Under the pieces are notes generated by a model that made no database searches, was not told the DNA's origin, and worked only from the letters and a program-made list of their open reading frames with translations. A program made the translations under genes and the position numbers. Positions 39,336-48,455 of a stretch of 64,000 nucleotides of DNA are shown here, piece after piece (the first letter of the stretch is position 1; every line of letters starts with the position of its first letter). Source of the DNA: Hyphomonadaceae bacterium (GTDB lineage: Bacteria > Pseudomonadota > Alphaproteobacteria > Caulobacterales > Hyphomonadaceae); contig JANSWU010000002.1 in assembly GCA_024743315.1 (NCBI GenBank), forward strand, positions 310,001 to 374,000. The letters are read 5' to 3'.

Positions 39336-40054
39336 GTGATGATGGAAAACGCCGCTGGAAGGGGCCAACTGACGGCAAAAAATCGTCTGGCCGGCGCACC
39401 GGAGAACGCAAGGTGATTGCTTATCGGGCCAAGTCCGAGAGTTCGAAAAAATGGATCGAACGGCAGCTCTCTGATCCGTATGTGCAAAAAGCTCAGAGCG
39501 AAGGCTATCGCGCCCGCGCCGCCTACAAGCTGCTGGAACTGGATGAGCAGATGAAATTGTTGCGGCCAGGTATACGCGTGGTCGATCTTGGCTGTGCCCC
39601 GGGTGGCTGGTTGCAAGTCTGTGTCCGGCATAAGGTCAAAGAGGTGGTCGGCATTGACTTGCTGGAAGTCGAACCGGTGCCCGGAGCGCACATTGTGCAA
39701 GGCGACGTCAACAATCCTGATGATGTCGCGGCGATGATGACCGGGCTGACCGGGCGGCCCGACCTGGTGCTCTCGGATATGGCGGCGAACACGACGGGGC
39801 ATAAACAGACAGATAGCCTGCGCACTGCAGCGCTGGCAGATATGGCCCTGGTTTTTGCCGAGCAACATTTGGTCAAGGGTGGGGCGTTTTGTTCGAAAGT
39901 TTTTCAGGGCGGGGCGACGCCGGAAATGATGGCGCGCCTCAAGCAAGTGTTCCAAACTGTTAAACATATCAAACCGCCTGCCAGCCGGGCCGGGTCTCCG
40001 GAACTCTTCGTCGTCGCAAAAGGGTTTCGTCCCGAGGCAGCGCAGCAGGCTTGA
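39332..40054 (+). CDS. rlmE: 23S rRNA (uridine-2'-O-)-methyltransferase RlmE
   Basis: Methylates U2552 of 23S rRNA late in ribosome assembly. The 240-residue protein has a basic N-terminal extension, then SRAAYKLLE-like ARAAYKLLELDEQ, the SAM loop VVDLGCAPGGWLQV, VGIDLLEVEPVPGAH, LVLSDMAANTTGHKQTD and the catalytic Lys in FCSKVFQGG. The K-D-K-E pattern of FtsJ-type 2'-O-methyltransferases is visible. It is translationally coupled to ppx. Confidence 0.96.
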   Translation: MSDDGKRRWKGPTDGKKSSGRRTGERKVIAYRAKSESSKKWIERQLSDPYVQKAQSEGYRARAAYKLLELDEQMKLLRPGIRVVDLGCAPGGWLQVCVRHKVKEVVGIDLLEVEPVPGAHIVQGDVNNPDDVAAMMTGLTGRPDLVLSDMAANTTGHKQTDSLRTAALADMALVFAEQHLVKGGAFCSKVFQGGATPEMMARLKQVFQTVKHIKPPASRAGSPELFVVAKGFRPEAAQQA

Positions 40055-40097
40055 AAAAACTGTCACACGAATTGGTTAGGTCCCGCGCGGGTCATTC

Positions 40098-41006
40098 ATG
40101 CGTGGAGTTCGACACTTGAGACTGATTTCCCTGACCGCCTTGCTCGGTTTGGCATCTTGTGGTGCCGCGCCAACCAATGAACCAACTCCGATTTTTCCGG
40201 AGCTTGAAAAACCCGGCGTGTTTGAGCGCATGTATACGTTTACGGAAAACGCGGACGGAACTGTCCGTGTCTGGACGCAGGAGCGCGCCGATCTCACTTT
40301 GCTGTTCGAAAGTCGAAAAAGCGAAAATGGCACCTGGAGTGAGGCTATGGAAATTACGGAATTTCCAAATACCGGCATGCTCACCGAGCCATCTTTCAGT
40401 CCGTTCGATGGCTACCTCTATTATGCCTCGAACGCGACCCTGCCATCACGTGGACGTGGTAAGGACCCGAATATCTGGCGGGTGCGGGCGACCGCCATCG
40501 GGTGGGAAGCCCCGGAACCGCTCTCCGATACGATCAATACTGGCGCGTCCGAGCTTGGACCCGTCATGGATGAGAAGGGCCGGCTCTATTTCACCTCGAA
40601 CCATTCTCGCGGCGTTGGCGGGCATGACATTTATGAGGCGGAATGGGATGAGGCCACCGAAGACTGGATCGTCAAAGCGATGCCTGACGGCTTCAATACA
40701 CGCCGCGCCGACGCCCAATTGGCCGTGACCCCAGACGGAAATCGGATGTTCTTTTACACGTACCGACAGCCTAAGCTTGGATTTGTTGACATCTACACAG
40801 CCACCCGTAATGCGGCTGGCGAGTGGCAAATGCCGGTCAATCTCGGCGAGCCGGTTAATACGGTCGGTCCCGACCTTGGACCGAGTGTTAGTCTTGACGG
40901 TAAGACGTTTTACTTTTCTCGTGATGGGCAGTTGATGCAATTGCCATTGAAAACGGCCCTGCAGGGCGAGGGCTGGACCGGAGAAGATCCTGACCCAACC
41001 GGATGA
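40098..41006 (+). CDS. PD40/TolB-like beta-propeller lipoprotein
   Basis: 302 residues, unknown function. The lipoprotein signal MRGVRHLRLISLTALLGLAS ends in lipobox LASC at about residue 21. The rest contains WD40-like PD40 repeats: EPSFSPFDGYLYYASNA, LGPVMDEKGRLYFTSNHSRG, QLAVTPDGNRMFFYTY and PSVSLDGKTFYFSRDG. Such propellers are found in OmpA/TolB-associated envelope proteins. It sits just upstream (4 bases) of the prepilin peptidase gene, so it may be co-transcribed with the type II secretion locus and is a possible accessory of it. Confidence 0.83.
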   Translation: MRGVRHLRLISLTALLGLASCGAAPTNEPTPIFPELEKPGVFERMYTFTENADGTVRVWTQERADLTLLFESRKSENGTWSEAMEITEFPNTGMLTEPSFSPFDGYLYYASNATLPSRGRGKDPNIWRVRATAIGWEAPEPLSDTINTGASELGPVMDEKGRLYFTSNHSRGVGGHDIYEAEWDEATEDWIVKAMPDGFNTRRADAQLAVTPDGNRMFFYTYRQPKLGFVDIYTATRNAAGEWQMPVNLGEPVNTVGPDLGPSVSLDGKTFYFSRDGQLMQLPLKTALQGEGWTGEDPDPTG

Positions 41007-41010
41007 CCAA

Positions 41011-41580
41011 ATGATGGCGTTTGAGCGTCGACCGCTTTGGCAAACCATTTTGGGGACAGCCTGTTTAGGGCTGTCCTTTTTTTTATTGGCATGGATTTTC
41101 CGCGATGCTCCAGTTTTGAAGGCACCGTGGGTATGGTTCTCCATGACGCTGGCGATCTGGTTGTTGGCATTGGCGGCCATTGATCTCGATCGCTTCTTGC
41201 TTCCAAACTGGCTGACATATCCGCTGATCATCATTGGGCTGGTCTATTCCATCCGCTTCGGGGTTGGACCGGTTCAATCGATCCTGGGCGCCTTCATAGG
41301 GTATGGGTTCATCGCCGGTTTGGCTTGGTTTTGGGAGGCGCGATTCGGCCGTGAAGGAATTGGATTGGGCGATGCAAAACTTTTATCTGCGATTGGGGCG
41401 TGGTGTGGCATTTTTGCCTTACCGATAGCTTTGTTGGTTTCAAGTGGCGTCGCAATCGCGTTTGTCTTGATTTTCAGCGGGGTGCGAAAAATACCGCACA
41501 CTGAGCTGATTATTCCCTTCGGGCCTTTGCTTTGTTTGGGGTTTTGGGTCGCCTGGGTTGCGCTGCAAAACTCCGTGTAG
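41011..41580 (+). CDS. gspO: type II secretion prepilin peptidase, short form
   Basis: Inner-membrane aspartic protease that removes the leader of pseudopilins. 189 residues with about six membrane helices. Both catalytic Asp motifs are present: AAIDLDRFLLPNWLTYP and GREGIGLGDAKLLSAIGAW. The N-terminal methyltransferase region with its CxxC motifs, found in standard GspO/PilD, is absent, so it either leaves pseudopilins unmethylated or relies on another enzyme. Its place at the head of the T2SS region supports the assignment over type IV pilus peptidase. Confidence 0.9.
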   Translation: MMAFERRPLWQTILGTACLGLSFFLLAWIFRDAPVLKAPWVWFSMTLAIWLLALAAIDLDRFLLPNWLTYPLIIIGLVYSIRFGVGPVQSILGAFIGYGFIAGLAWFWEARFGREGIGLGDAKLLSAIGAWCGIFALPIALLVSSGVAIAFVLIFSGVRKIPHTELIIPFGPLLCLGFWVAWVALQNSV

Positions 41581-41786
41581 AGAGCAAATAAATACCGGCT
41601 TCGGATGTAATATAACCGTCGCGTTAACGTCATGAAACTGTTGTGTTTTTCGGGGCCAGGGGGCGCTGAGAAATTAGCTGATCGTCGCTTTAAAATTCTG
41701 TCACATCGACGTGCAACAGGCACGCCGGGGAGCCGTGATGGTGCCCTCGAATCCGAAGTTTCCGAAAAGCTCTAAAGGGGCATCTC

Positions 41787-44711
41787 ATGAATAAAGCAGG
41801 TAAGTTGCGCTACGCAATTTTGGCCAGTGCTGCGGTTTTGGCGTTGGTTGGTTGTTCTGATACGAATATCTCTTCGCCAGGGTCTGCGACCACGCCGGTC
41901 TCCCCGCCGCCCCCACCGCCGCCGCCGCCTCCACCGGCTGCGTCGACCATTGACCTGGTACCGACCGCTGGGTGCCCAACCGGAACAACGGCAACGACCT
42001 ATGCGGCGATTGCGGCCGATGGCTTTTCTGATGTCGATGTTTGCGCCATCGGTAGCGCCTCTGGAACGACCGAAGTGACCGCAGATATCTCTATTCCAGC
42101 CAATACAACAATCGCCATCCAGGGGCCGGTCTTTATCGGTCAGGATGGCGGCACCAGCGCAACGCTGACGGTCGCTGAAGGCGTGCGCTTCTTTGGCGCC
42201 TCTGCGGACGGCTCCGCAAATGCGACCGACGACTATCTTGTGGTGACCCGAGGATCAGCGCTTGAGGCGGTCGGAACGGCGGCGGCCCCGATCCGATTCA
42301 CATCGCGCGCAGCGATCAATGATGAAGAGGTCGGAACGTCTATCATCACTGAGACGTCTAACGCGCAATGGGGCGGTCTGGTGATCAACGGATTCGCACC
42401 CATCAATGCTTGTGATGATGGCACTGCGACCGGCGGCTCTGCTGCCTGTGAAAAGACCGGTGAAGGCGCTTCTGGCCTTTTTGGGGGTGACCAGGCAACC
42501 GATGATTCCGGTGAACTACGCTATGTCATCGTTGAGTATGCCGGTTCGCGTCTGACCAATAATGACGAATTGAATGGCATCGCTTTCCAAGGTGTCGGCA
42601 GCGGCACCGAGGTCAACTTTATTCAGGTCCATAACAATCTCGACGACGGCGTTGAATGGTTCGGTGGGACCGTGAACGCCAAATATGTTGCGATTACAGG
42701 CGCTGGCGACGACTCGCTTGACTGGACCGATGGCTGGGTCGGGAAGTTGCAATTTGCGGCGGTTCGCTCAACCATTCCGTCTTCCGGTGATCCACGCGGC
42801 ATTGAAGGCGATAGCCTGAGCTCAAATCCGAGCGCCACACCGATTTCGGCTCCGCAGATTTCGAACTTTACGCTGATCAGTGATCCAATCGCGGGCTTCA
42901 CGCAGAATACCGGCGTTCTGCTGCGCCGCGGCATGGGCGGAACGATCATTAATGGGGTCGTTTCTGGTGAATGGCCGACTGGTCTCGACGTAGACACCAC
43001 GCAAACCTTCGACAATTACACCAATGGCGATTTGGTCATCGAGTCGATTGCGATTGATGCCGACACCACATTTGCCTCAGACAGCGATGGTGTCCCGGCC
43101 TTCCCGGCCAGCGACAATGTTCGTGGCTATGGTAGCTCGCTGATCGACGCGGTATTCCCAGGCACGGCAGAGAATAATTTCCCGACATCATCTGCGCTGT
43201 CTGGCGATACGTTCTTTGACGTCGCTGATTATGTCGGGGCCTTCTCGCCAACAGAAAGCGCGGCCAGCAGCTGGGCGAACTTCACACTCGCCGGCACTTT
43301 GATCCCGCAAGCCGACGCCTCATGCCCAACCGGCACGACGGATGAAGGCACAATCACGGAAGCCGCCACCGGCACGGAAAAGCTGCTTTGCTCCATTGAT
43401 GGTTCAAGCGCGGTTACCTCGGACTTGCGTCTGACCAATGGCGCTCAGATCGTTTATGAACTGGATGGCCCGGTCTTCATCGGAACAGACCGCGGCGCTG
43501 ACCCGGCAAGCCCGAACCCGGGCTCTGTCTCCGCGACGCTAACCATCGATCCCGGCGTAACGATTGTCGCAGATGGCAATGACGACTATCTGGTGATCAC
43601 GCGTGGATCACAGATTGAATCCAACGGCACGGCCACGGCACCCGTCGTCTTTACGGCAAAAGGGGTTTTTGACGGCTCAACCGCCACCGACAACACAACT
43701 TTCACGCTCGATGCAGATACCAAGGGTGTCTGGGGCGGTATCGTCATCAACGGTCGTGCGCCAATCAATGCCTGTGATGACAACACACAAACCGGTGGAA
43801 CGCTGGGCTGTGAAAAGACCGGTGAAGGGGCGTCGGGCCTGTTTGGCGGCGCAACGTCGGATGATGACTCAGGTCAGATCTTCTTCACCCGGATCCAGTA
43901 TGCGGGCGTCCGATTGACCAATAATGACGAGCTTAACGGGCTAGCGTTGCAGGGCGTCGGATCTGGTACCGAACTGTCTCACATTCAGGTCTACAACAAT
44001 CTGGATGACGCCTTCGAATGGTTCGGTGGCACAGCTTCGGCAGAATACCTGGTCGCGCTCGGGGTTGGCGATGACAGCTTTGACTGGACCGATGGCTGGC
44101 AAGGTTCGTTACAGTACGGCATCATCTATCCCGGCCGGAACGCGGCTTCAGGCGCTGTGTCTGGCGATCCGCGTGGTGTCGAAGGTGACAATCTCAGCTC
44201 TGATAACACCGCGACGCCTGTCTCGACGCCGCGTGTGTCAAACATCACGGCGATCGCCAGCGGCGACAATCTCGTCGATACGGGCTTTGTGCTGCGACGC
44301 GGCATGCAAGGCACATTCGTCAACTCGATCGCAGTCGGTTGGCCAGATGCCGGTCTCGATGTCGATAGCACCCAAACCATTACGAATGTTGGCAATGGAA
44401 GCCTCGAGATTGAATCGCTCTTCCTCAGCGGCAATGGTGACGATCTCGAAAATGATGGCGAAGATCCGACTTTTGTCGCCGCCGACAATATCGTCACAGG
44501 ACAACCGATCACCTTGAGCGGTTTCGCGTTCCAGGATGGCCGCCAGGGCGTTGTGCCGGGCGCCAATGAGAATGCGGTTCCGGTCTTTGACGTGACTGGC
44601 ATTGGTGAGCTCGAAGCGACCACTTATGTTGGCGCCGTTGAAGATGCAAATGACACTTGGTTCCTCGGCTGGACGGTGGACCAGGACGGCGATCTGACAA
44701 CGACCAACTAA
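41787..44711 (+). CDS. large internally duplicated surface lipoprotein in the T2SS locus
   Basis: 974 residues with a lipoprotein signal peptide (lipobox VGC at about 21-23), then a Ser/Pro linker with 11 consecutive Pro. The rest is two tandem copies of a ~450-residue unit. Both copies carry CPTGTT, a VTRGSxxExxGTAxAPIxFT-type strand, WGGxVINGxAPINACDD, CEKTGEGASGLFGG, RLTNNDELNG, GVGSGTE, NNLDD-x2-EWFGGT, DDSxDWTDGW and SGDPRG. The pattern suggests a parallel beta-helix fold. Similar chains occur in many Bacteroidota and Proteobacteria beside TonB receptors. Function unknown; likely a cargo or surface partner of the adjoining secretion system. AAAGGGG lies 9-10 bases before the ATG. Confidence 0.9.
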   Translation: MNKAGKLRYAILASAAVLALVGCSDTNISSPGSATTPVSPPPPPPPPPPPAASTIDLVPTAGCPTGTTATTYAAIAADGFSDVDVCAIGSASGTTEVTADISIPANTTIAIQGPVFIGQDGGTSATLTVAEGVRFFGASADGSANATDDYLVVTRGSALEAVGTAAAPIRFTSRAAINDEEVGTSIITETSNAQWGGLVINGFAPINACDDGTATGGSAACEKTGEGASGLFGGDQATDDSGELRYVIVEYAGSRLTNNDELNGIAFQGVGSGTEVNFIQVHNNLDDGVEWFGGTVNAKYVAITGAGDDSLDWTDGWVGKLQFAAVRSTIPSSGDPRGIEGDSLSSNPSATPISAPQISNFTLISDPIAGFTQNTGVLLRRGMGGTIINGVVSGEWPTGLDVDTTQTFDNYTNGDLVIESIAIDADTTFASDSDGVPAFPASDNVRGYGSSLIDAVFPGTAENNFPTSSALSGDTFFDVADYVGAFSPTESAASSWANFTLAGTLIPQADASCPTGTTDEGTITEAATGTEKLLCSIDGSSAVTSDLRLTNGAQIVYELDGPVFIGTDRGADPASPNPGSVSATLTIDPGVTIVADGNDDYLVITRGSQIESNGTATAPVVFTAKGVFDGSTATDNTTFTLDADTKGVWGGIVINGRAPINACDDNTQTGGTLGCEKTGEGASGLFGGATSDDDSGQIFFTRIQYAGVRLTNNDELNGLALQGVGSGTELSHIQVYNNLDDAFEWFGGTASAEYLVALGVGDDSFDWTDGWQGSLQYGIIYPGRNAASGAVSGDPRGVEGDNLSSDNTATPVSTPRVSNITAIASGDNLVDTGFVLRRGMQGTFVNSIAVGWPDAGLDVDSTQTITNVGNGSLEIESLFLSGNGDDLENDGEDPTFVAADNIVTGQPITLSGFAFQDGRQGVVPGANENAVPVFDVTGIGELEATTYVGAVEDANDTWFLGWTVDQDGDLTTTN

Positions 44712-44728
44712 TCCCACTCTTTCTGGTG

Positions 44729-44757
44729 AGGCAGGGCGCAAAAGGCGTCCTGCCTTT
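44729..44757 (+). terminator. terminator-like hairpin after the duplicated lipoprotein gene
   Basis: AGGCAGGGCGC (44729-44739) pairs with GCGTCCTGCCT (44745-44755) through 11 bp with one G-T wobble and loop AAAAG. Only three T follow, so it may be a partial terminator or mRNA-stabilising hairpin that sets the lipoprotein level above that of the downstream receptor. Confidence 0.5.
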
Positions 44758-44820
44758 CCGTCATTCTAACCCAAACATCCTTCTGAGCCGAAAGCTCAGT
44801 CCATATTCAGAGGCCCGCCA

Positions 44821-47457
44821 ATGAACCGCACAAACCTATTTCACTCGGTGCTGCTTTCCGGTGCATGTCTTATGGCTCTTCAGCCCCTTCACGCTCAAGA
44901 GTCCGACCCAGTCGAAACCGCCGAAGAACCAGAAGAGGCGCGTACACTTGAAACCGTTCAGGTGCGCGGTCGGTTCATCCCCCAGGAAGTCCGAACCACA
45001 TCTGAAGTCGCCAACCTGATCGACTCTGCTGACTTCGCTTTGCAAGGCGATGGTGACGCAGCGGCCGCGCTTTCGCGCGTTGCGGGGATCGCCACCTCGC
45101 AGGATAATTTTGTCTATGTGCGCGGGCTTAATGAGCGCTATTCGACGGCTCTGCTGAACGGCTCGCCGCTGCCTTCGCCAGCGCCTTTGCGACGGGTTGC
45201 GCCGCTCGACCTGTTCCCAACTTCCGCTTTGAAATCGATCCTGGTTCAGAAGACGTATTCTCCGGACCTGCCGGCCGAATTTGGCGGCGGTTTGGTCGAT
45301 ATTCGCACCAAGTCCATTCCCGATAGCGGATTTTTTGAGGTTTCGATTGGCGGCGCCATCAATACAGCTGGTACGTTCGAGACGGGTCTGCTTTATGATG
45401 GTTCCGATACCGATATTTTCGGGTTTGACGATGGCGCGCGCGATATTCCGAGCCTGGCCAATGGGCTGAGCGCAGATTTTGGCCGCGAACTTTCAGACAA
45501 TTCGTCTCTCCTGGTGCTCCAAAGCGGCGACGTACCCGGAGATTTCAGCTTTGGTGCGACCGGCGGGAACATCTATGATCTGAATGAAAACATTGCGGTC
45601 GGTGTGATTGCCTCGGTTGGCTATAGCAATGAATGGGTGACCAAAGAGGGGCGCCGCGGCAACGCTTTCCTGGCCGGCCCTGACGAGCTTGGCGCGTTCG
45701 ATGATTTCGAACGGTTCAGTACGGAAAACAATATCGGCATTGATGCGTTCGGATCTGTTGGCTTCAATCTCTATGATGATCACGAAATCGCGTTCAATGG
45801 CCTGATTACGCGCTCGTCTGAAAAAGAAGCGCGGACCAATATCGGGGTGAACGATACGGACGAGCCGCGTCGCGTGGATGCCCTGGAATGGATCGAACGC
45901 GAGCTTTGGACCGGGCAGGTCACAGGCGAACATTTCTTCGAAAGCCTGATGGGGCTCGAGGTCAACTGGCGCGGATCCTATTCGGAAGCTTCGCGCGACG
46001 CGCCTTATCAGCTGACCACGATTTACGTCCTGGATGACGATCTCAGAAATCCACGCCTGCTGAGCACACAGGATGCGAACCAGTTTCAGTTTTCGGAAAT
46101 CGCCGACGATACAACGGATTTCGGGATTGATCTGGCGCTGCCGCTAGAAAGCGCTTCCGGCGATTGTTTCTTCTTCTGTGAAGTCGAATTGAAAGCCGGT
46201 TATTCTTATGTCGAGAATGACCGGGAAGCGACGGCGCGGACCTTCGGCCTGGTCGGAATTGCCGGGGCGCCGCAGGACGATTTGCGTCTCGATTTCCTGT
46301 ACAATTTCATCTTCAACAATACTGATGCGAACGGCAACATTCTCGGCGGTGTGCGTCAGGTGTCTGATATTGTCCAGCCGTCGAAATATATCGCAACGCT
46401 GGAAGTCGATGCCGCTTATGTTGGGATCGATGCGCAAGTCACGCCCTATATTCGCGCCGCGATCGGGGGACGGTTTGAAGACGCCATTCAGGCGATTGCG
46501 GTGGGTGGATTCAATGAAGATCTCTCTATGGGGCCCGTGGATGGCCTGATCGAAGAAGAAGACTTCTTACCCGCTGCGACCCTTACCTGGAACCCGATTG
46601 ACGACGTTCAGGTCCGGTTTGGCTATTCGCAAACGATTACGCGTCCACAGTTCCGGGAACTTGCATCAGCAATCTTCGTCAACTCAGAAACCGACGTGAC
46701 CTTCATCGGTAACCCGTTCCTGGTAAACGCGGAGATCGATAATTTCGATGCCCGGTTTGAGTATTATTATTCCGCCGATCAGTTCCTGACCTTGGGTGTC
46801 TTCTACAAGGACATGATCAATCCGATTGAGGAAGTGATTGTACCGACGGAAAACATTCAGACGACGTTCTTGAACGCTCCAGCGGCGATCCTCTACGGCG
46901 CAGAGTTTGAGTTTGAATCGCCCCTCAATTTGCAGGACTGGTTCGGCTGGGACTTCCTCGGCGACGGCGAAGTTATCGTCAAAACCAACTATACCTGGTC
47001 TGAGTCTGAGGTCGATGCCGACGGCGAAGTGGCCATCAATATCGGCACGCCCTTGGCGCCGGTGCGCGGGACCACGAATGCGGCAGGCCGGATCGAAGAT
47101 GGCCGCCGTCTGCAAGGTCAGTCTGAGCACCTGTTCAATTTACAGCTGATCTATTCAGACCTCGGAACTGGCGTAGACGCGAACGTATTGTTTAATTTTG
47201 CCAGCGAACGGATCAGAACCGCCGAGACTTTGGCGCGGAATCTGCCGGCCATTATTGAGCAACCGCCTGCCACGGTCGACTTCGTTCTGGCGAAACGGTT
47301 CGAGCTGCGCGAAGGCGAGTATGATTTCTCGTTCAAGATTCAGAATCTGTTCGGAGAAGGTTATGAGGCCTATCAAGAGCTCGGTTCAACGCGCGTTGAG
47401 GTCGATACCTATGATATTGGAACCGTCTTCTCGATCGGACTGAAGCGCTCTTTCTAA
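44821..47457 (+). CDS. TonB-dependent outer-membrane receptor of the T2SS locus
   Basis: Energised uptake receptor of 878 residues. Signal peptide (MNRTNLFHSVLLSGACLMAL...HAQ), then ETVQVRGRF as TonB-box-like region. The plug domain follows (about 45-160) with YVRGLNERYSTALLNGSPLP, PLDLFPTSALKSILVQKTYS and PAEFGGGLVDIRTKS. The C-terminal ~700 residues are a 22-strand-type barrel ending FSIGLKRSF with the terminal Phe of outer-membrane proteins. Its position between the duplicated lipoprotein and gspC suggests that it works with secreted cargo. Substrate unknown. Confidence 0.93.
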   Translation: MNRTNLFHSVLLSGACLMALQPLHAQESDPVETAEEPEEARTLETVQVRGRFIPQEVRTTSEVANLIDSADFALQGDGDAAAALSRVAGIATSQDNFVYVRGLNERYSTALLNGSPLPSPAPLRRVAPLDLFPTSALKSILVQKTYSPDLPAEFGGGLVDIRTKSIPDSGFFEVSIGGAINTAGTFETGLLYDGSDTDIFGFDDGARDIPSLANGLSADFGRELSDNSSLLVLQSGDVPGDFSFGATGGNIYDLNENIAVGVIASVGYSNEWVTKEGRRGNAFLAGPDELGAFDDFERFSTENNIGIDAFGSVGFNLYDDHEIAFNGLITRSSEKEARTNIGVNDTDEPRRVDALEWIERELWTGQVTGEHFFESLMGLEVNWRGSYSEASRDAPYQLTTIYVLDDDLRNPRLLSTQDANQFQFSEIADDTTDFGIDLALPLESASGDCFFFCEVELKAGYSYVENDREATARTFGLVGIAGAPQDDLRLDFLYNFIFNNTDANGNILGGVRQVSDIVQPSKYIATLEVDAAYVGIDAQVTPYIRAAIGGRFEDAIQAIAVGGFNEDLSMGPVDGLIEEEDFLPAATLTWNPIDDVQVRFGYSQTITRPQFRELASAIFVNSETDVTFIGNPFLVNAEIDNFDARFEYYYSADQFLTLGVFYKDMINPIEEVIVPTENIQTTFLNAPAAILYGAEFEFESPLNLQDWFGWDFLGDGEVIVKTNYTWSESEVDADGEVAINIGTPLAPVRGTTNAAGRIEDGRRLQGQSEHLFNLQLIYSDLGTGVDANVLFNFASERIRTAETLARNLPAIIEQPPATVDFVLAKRFELREGEYDFSFKIQNLFGEGYEAYQELGSTRVEVDTYDIGTVFSIGLKRSF

Positions 47458-47554
47458 TTAAAAAGTCACGTGTTTTTGTGACTTTGTGCTGTTGTATTAT
47501 TAATTTCCGGGCGGCACTGTCGTGTCGCCCGTTGACATTTAGTAGGTCCACGCG

Positions 47555-48445
47555 ATGGATTTAGGACAACAAAACCTCCTGGCCGTGTTCTCACGTTTCC
47601 ATGGCCCTGTGCGTCGAGTGCTTGAAGTGTTGCTCGTCGGCGTGGTGGCAATTCTTGCCGCGCGCCTTGCGTGGCTGCTCATCTCGCCGACGGATTCTGT
47701 GGCCAAGCAGGTTGATCGCCCATTGCCGTCTCCAATCCAATCGACAGCTAGCGGTGTTTCCGTCACGACCGATCGTTCAGTCCTGATCCAGGACAATCCG
47801 TTTCAACAAGGGGCGGTTGAGGATATCATTGAAGATGTTCCAGAAACCAATCTAAATCTTCGTCTCAACGGCCTTCGGATGTCGGGAGAGGGCGGGGCGT
47901 CTGGAAATGCCATCATTGAAACACCGGATGGCGTCGGCAAGAATTATCGCGTTGGAGACGAAATTATTCCAGGTGTCACGCTGGAACGGATTTTATCCGA
48001 TCGTGTCATCATCATTCGTGACGGGGCAACTGAGACCCTGATGCTCGGGGGGCGGGTTGCCGGCTTGTCCGTGATCAGCGATGGCTCGCAGGCGGTCGCG
48101 CCAAGTGCGAGCCCGTCAATAGAGCGTGGCAATAGTCGCACCAGTCTTCCGCCCATTTCTGGCCGCATCAGTGGTCCAGAGATCTTGTTTGCAGCGGTGA
48201 GCCCTGTTCCGGTTCAGACCTCGGGGCGTGTTGTTGGTTATCGTCTCAATCCGCGCGGCGACGTAGGTATCATGCGCGAAGCCGGACTTGAGCCCGGAGA
48301 TGTGCTAGTGCGGGTCGACGGAGCAGATGTCGGCGAGTTCGATATTGATGAGGTTTTGGACCGCCTTTCGGGCGTCGAAACGACAATTTTGCAGGTTGAG
48401 CGCAACGGAACCGCGCGAACCATTCGTTTAGAGTTTGGTGGGTAG
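47555..48445 (+). CDS. gspC: type II secretion protein GspC
   Basis: Inner-membrane protein that links the assembly platform to the secretin. 296 residues with one membrane helix (about 26-46), a periplasmic HR domain (about 85-165, NLNLRLNGLRMSGEGGASG, IIETPDGVGKNYRVGDEI, LERILSDRVIII) and a C-terminal PDZ domain (about 205-296, GYRLNPRGDVGIMREAGLEP, GDVLVRVDG). The gap before it (97 bases) holds a weak hairpin and a TATTAT element. First gene of the gspC-N run. Confidence 0.92.
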   Translation: MDLGQQNLLAVFSRFHGPVRRVLEVLLVGVVAILAARLAWLLISPTDSVAKQVDRPLPSPIQSTASGVSVTTDRSVLIQDNPFQQGAVEDIIEDVPETNLNLRLNGLRMSGEGGASGNAIIETPDGVGKNYRVGDEIIPGVTLERILSDRVIIIRDGATETLMLGGRVAGLSVISDGSQAVAPSASPSIERGNSRTSLPPISGRISGPEILFAAVSPVPVQTSGRVVGYRLNPRGDVGIMREAGLEPGDVLVRVDGADVGEFDIDEVLDRLSGVETTILQVERNGTARTIRLEFGG

Positions 48446-48455
48446 GATTAAGAGT

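Noticed and set aside
39116-40066. A 316-codon minus-strand open frame opposite ppx and rlmE
   Set aside because: Antisense to two clear genes, composition Arg/His-rich, no motif.
47462-47500. Hairpin AAAGTCAC/GTGACTTT and TATTAT element between the TonB receptor and gspC as terminator plus promoter
   Set aside because: The stem is AT-rich without a T run and no good -35 element stands at proper spacing from TATTAT; too weak to call.
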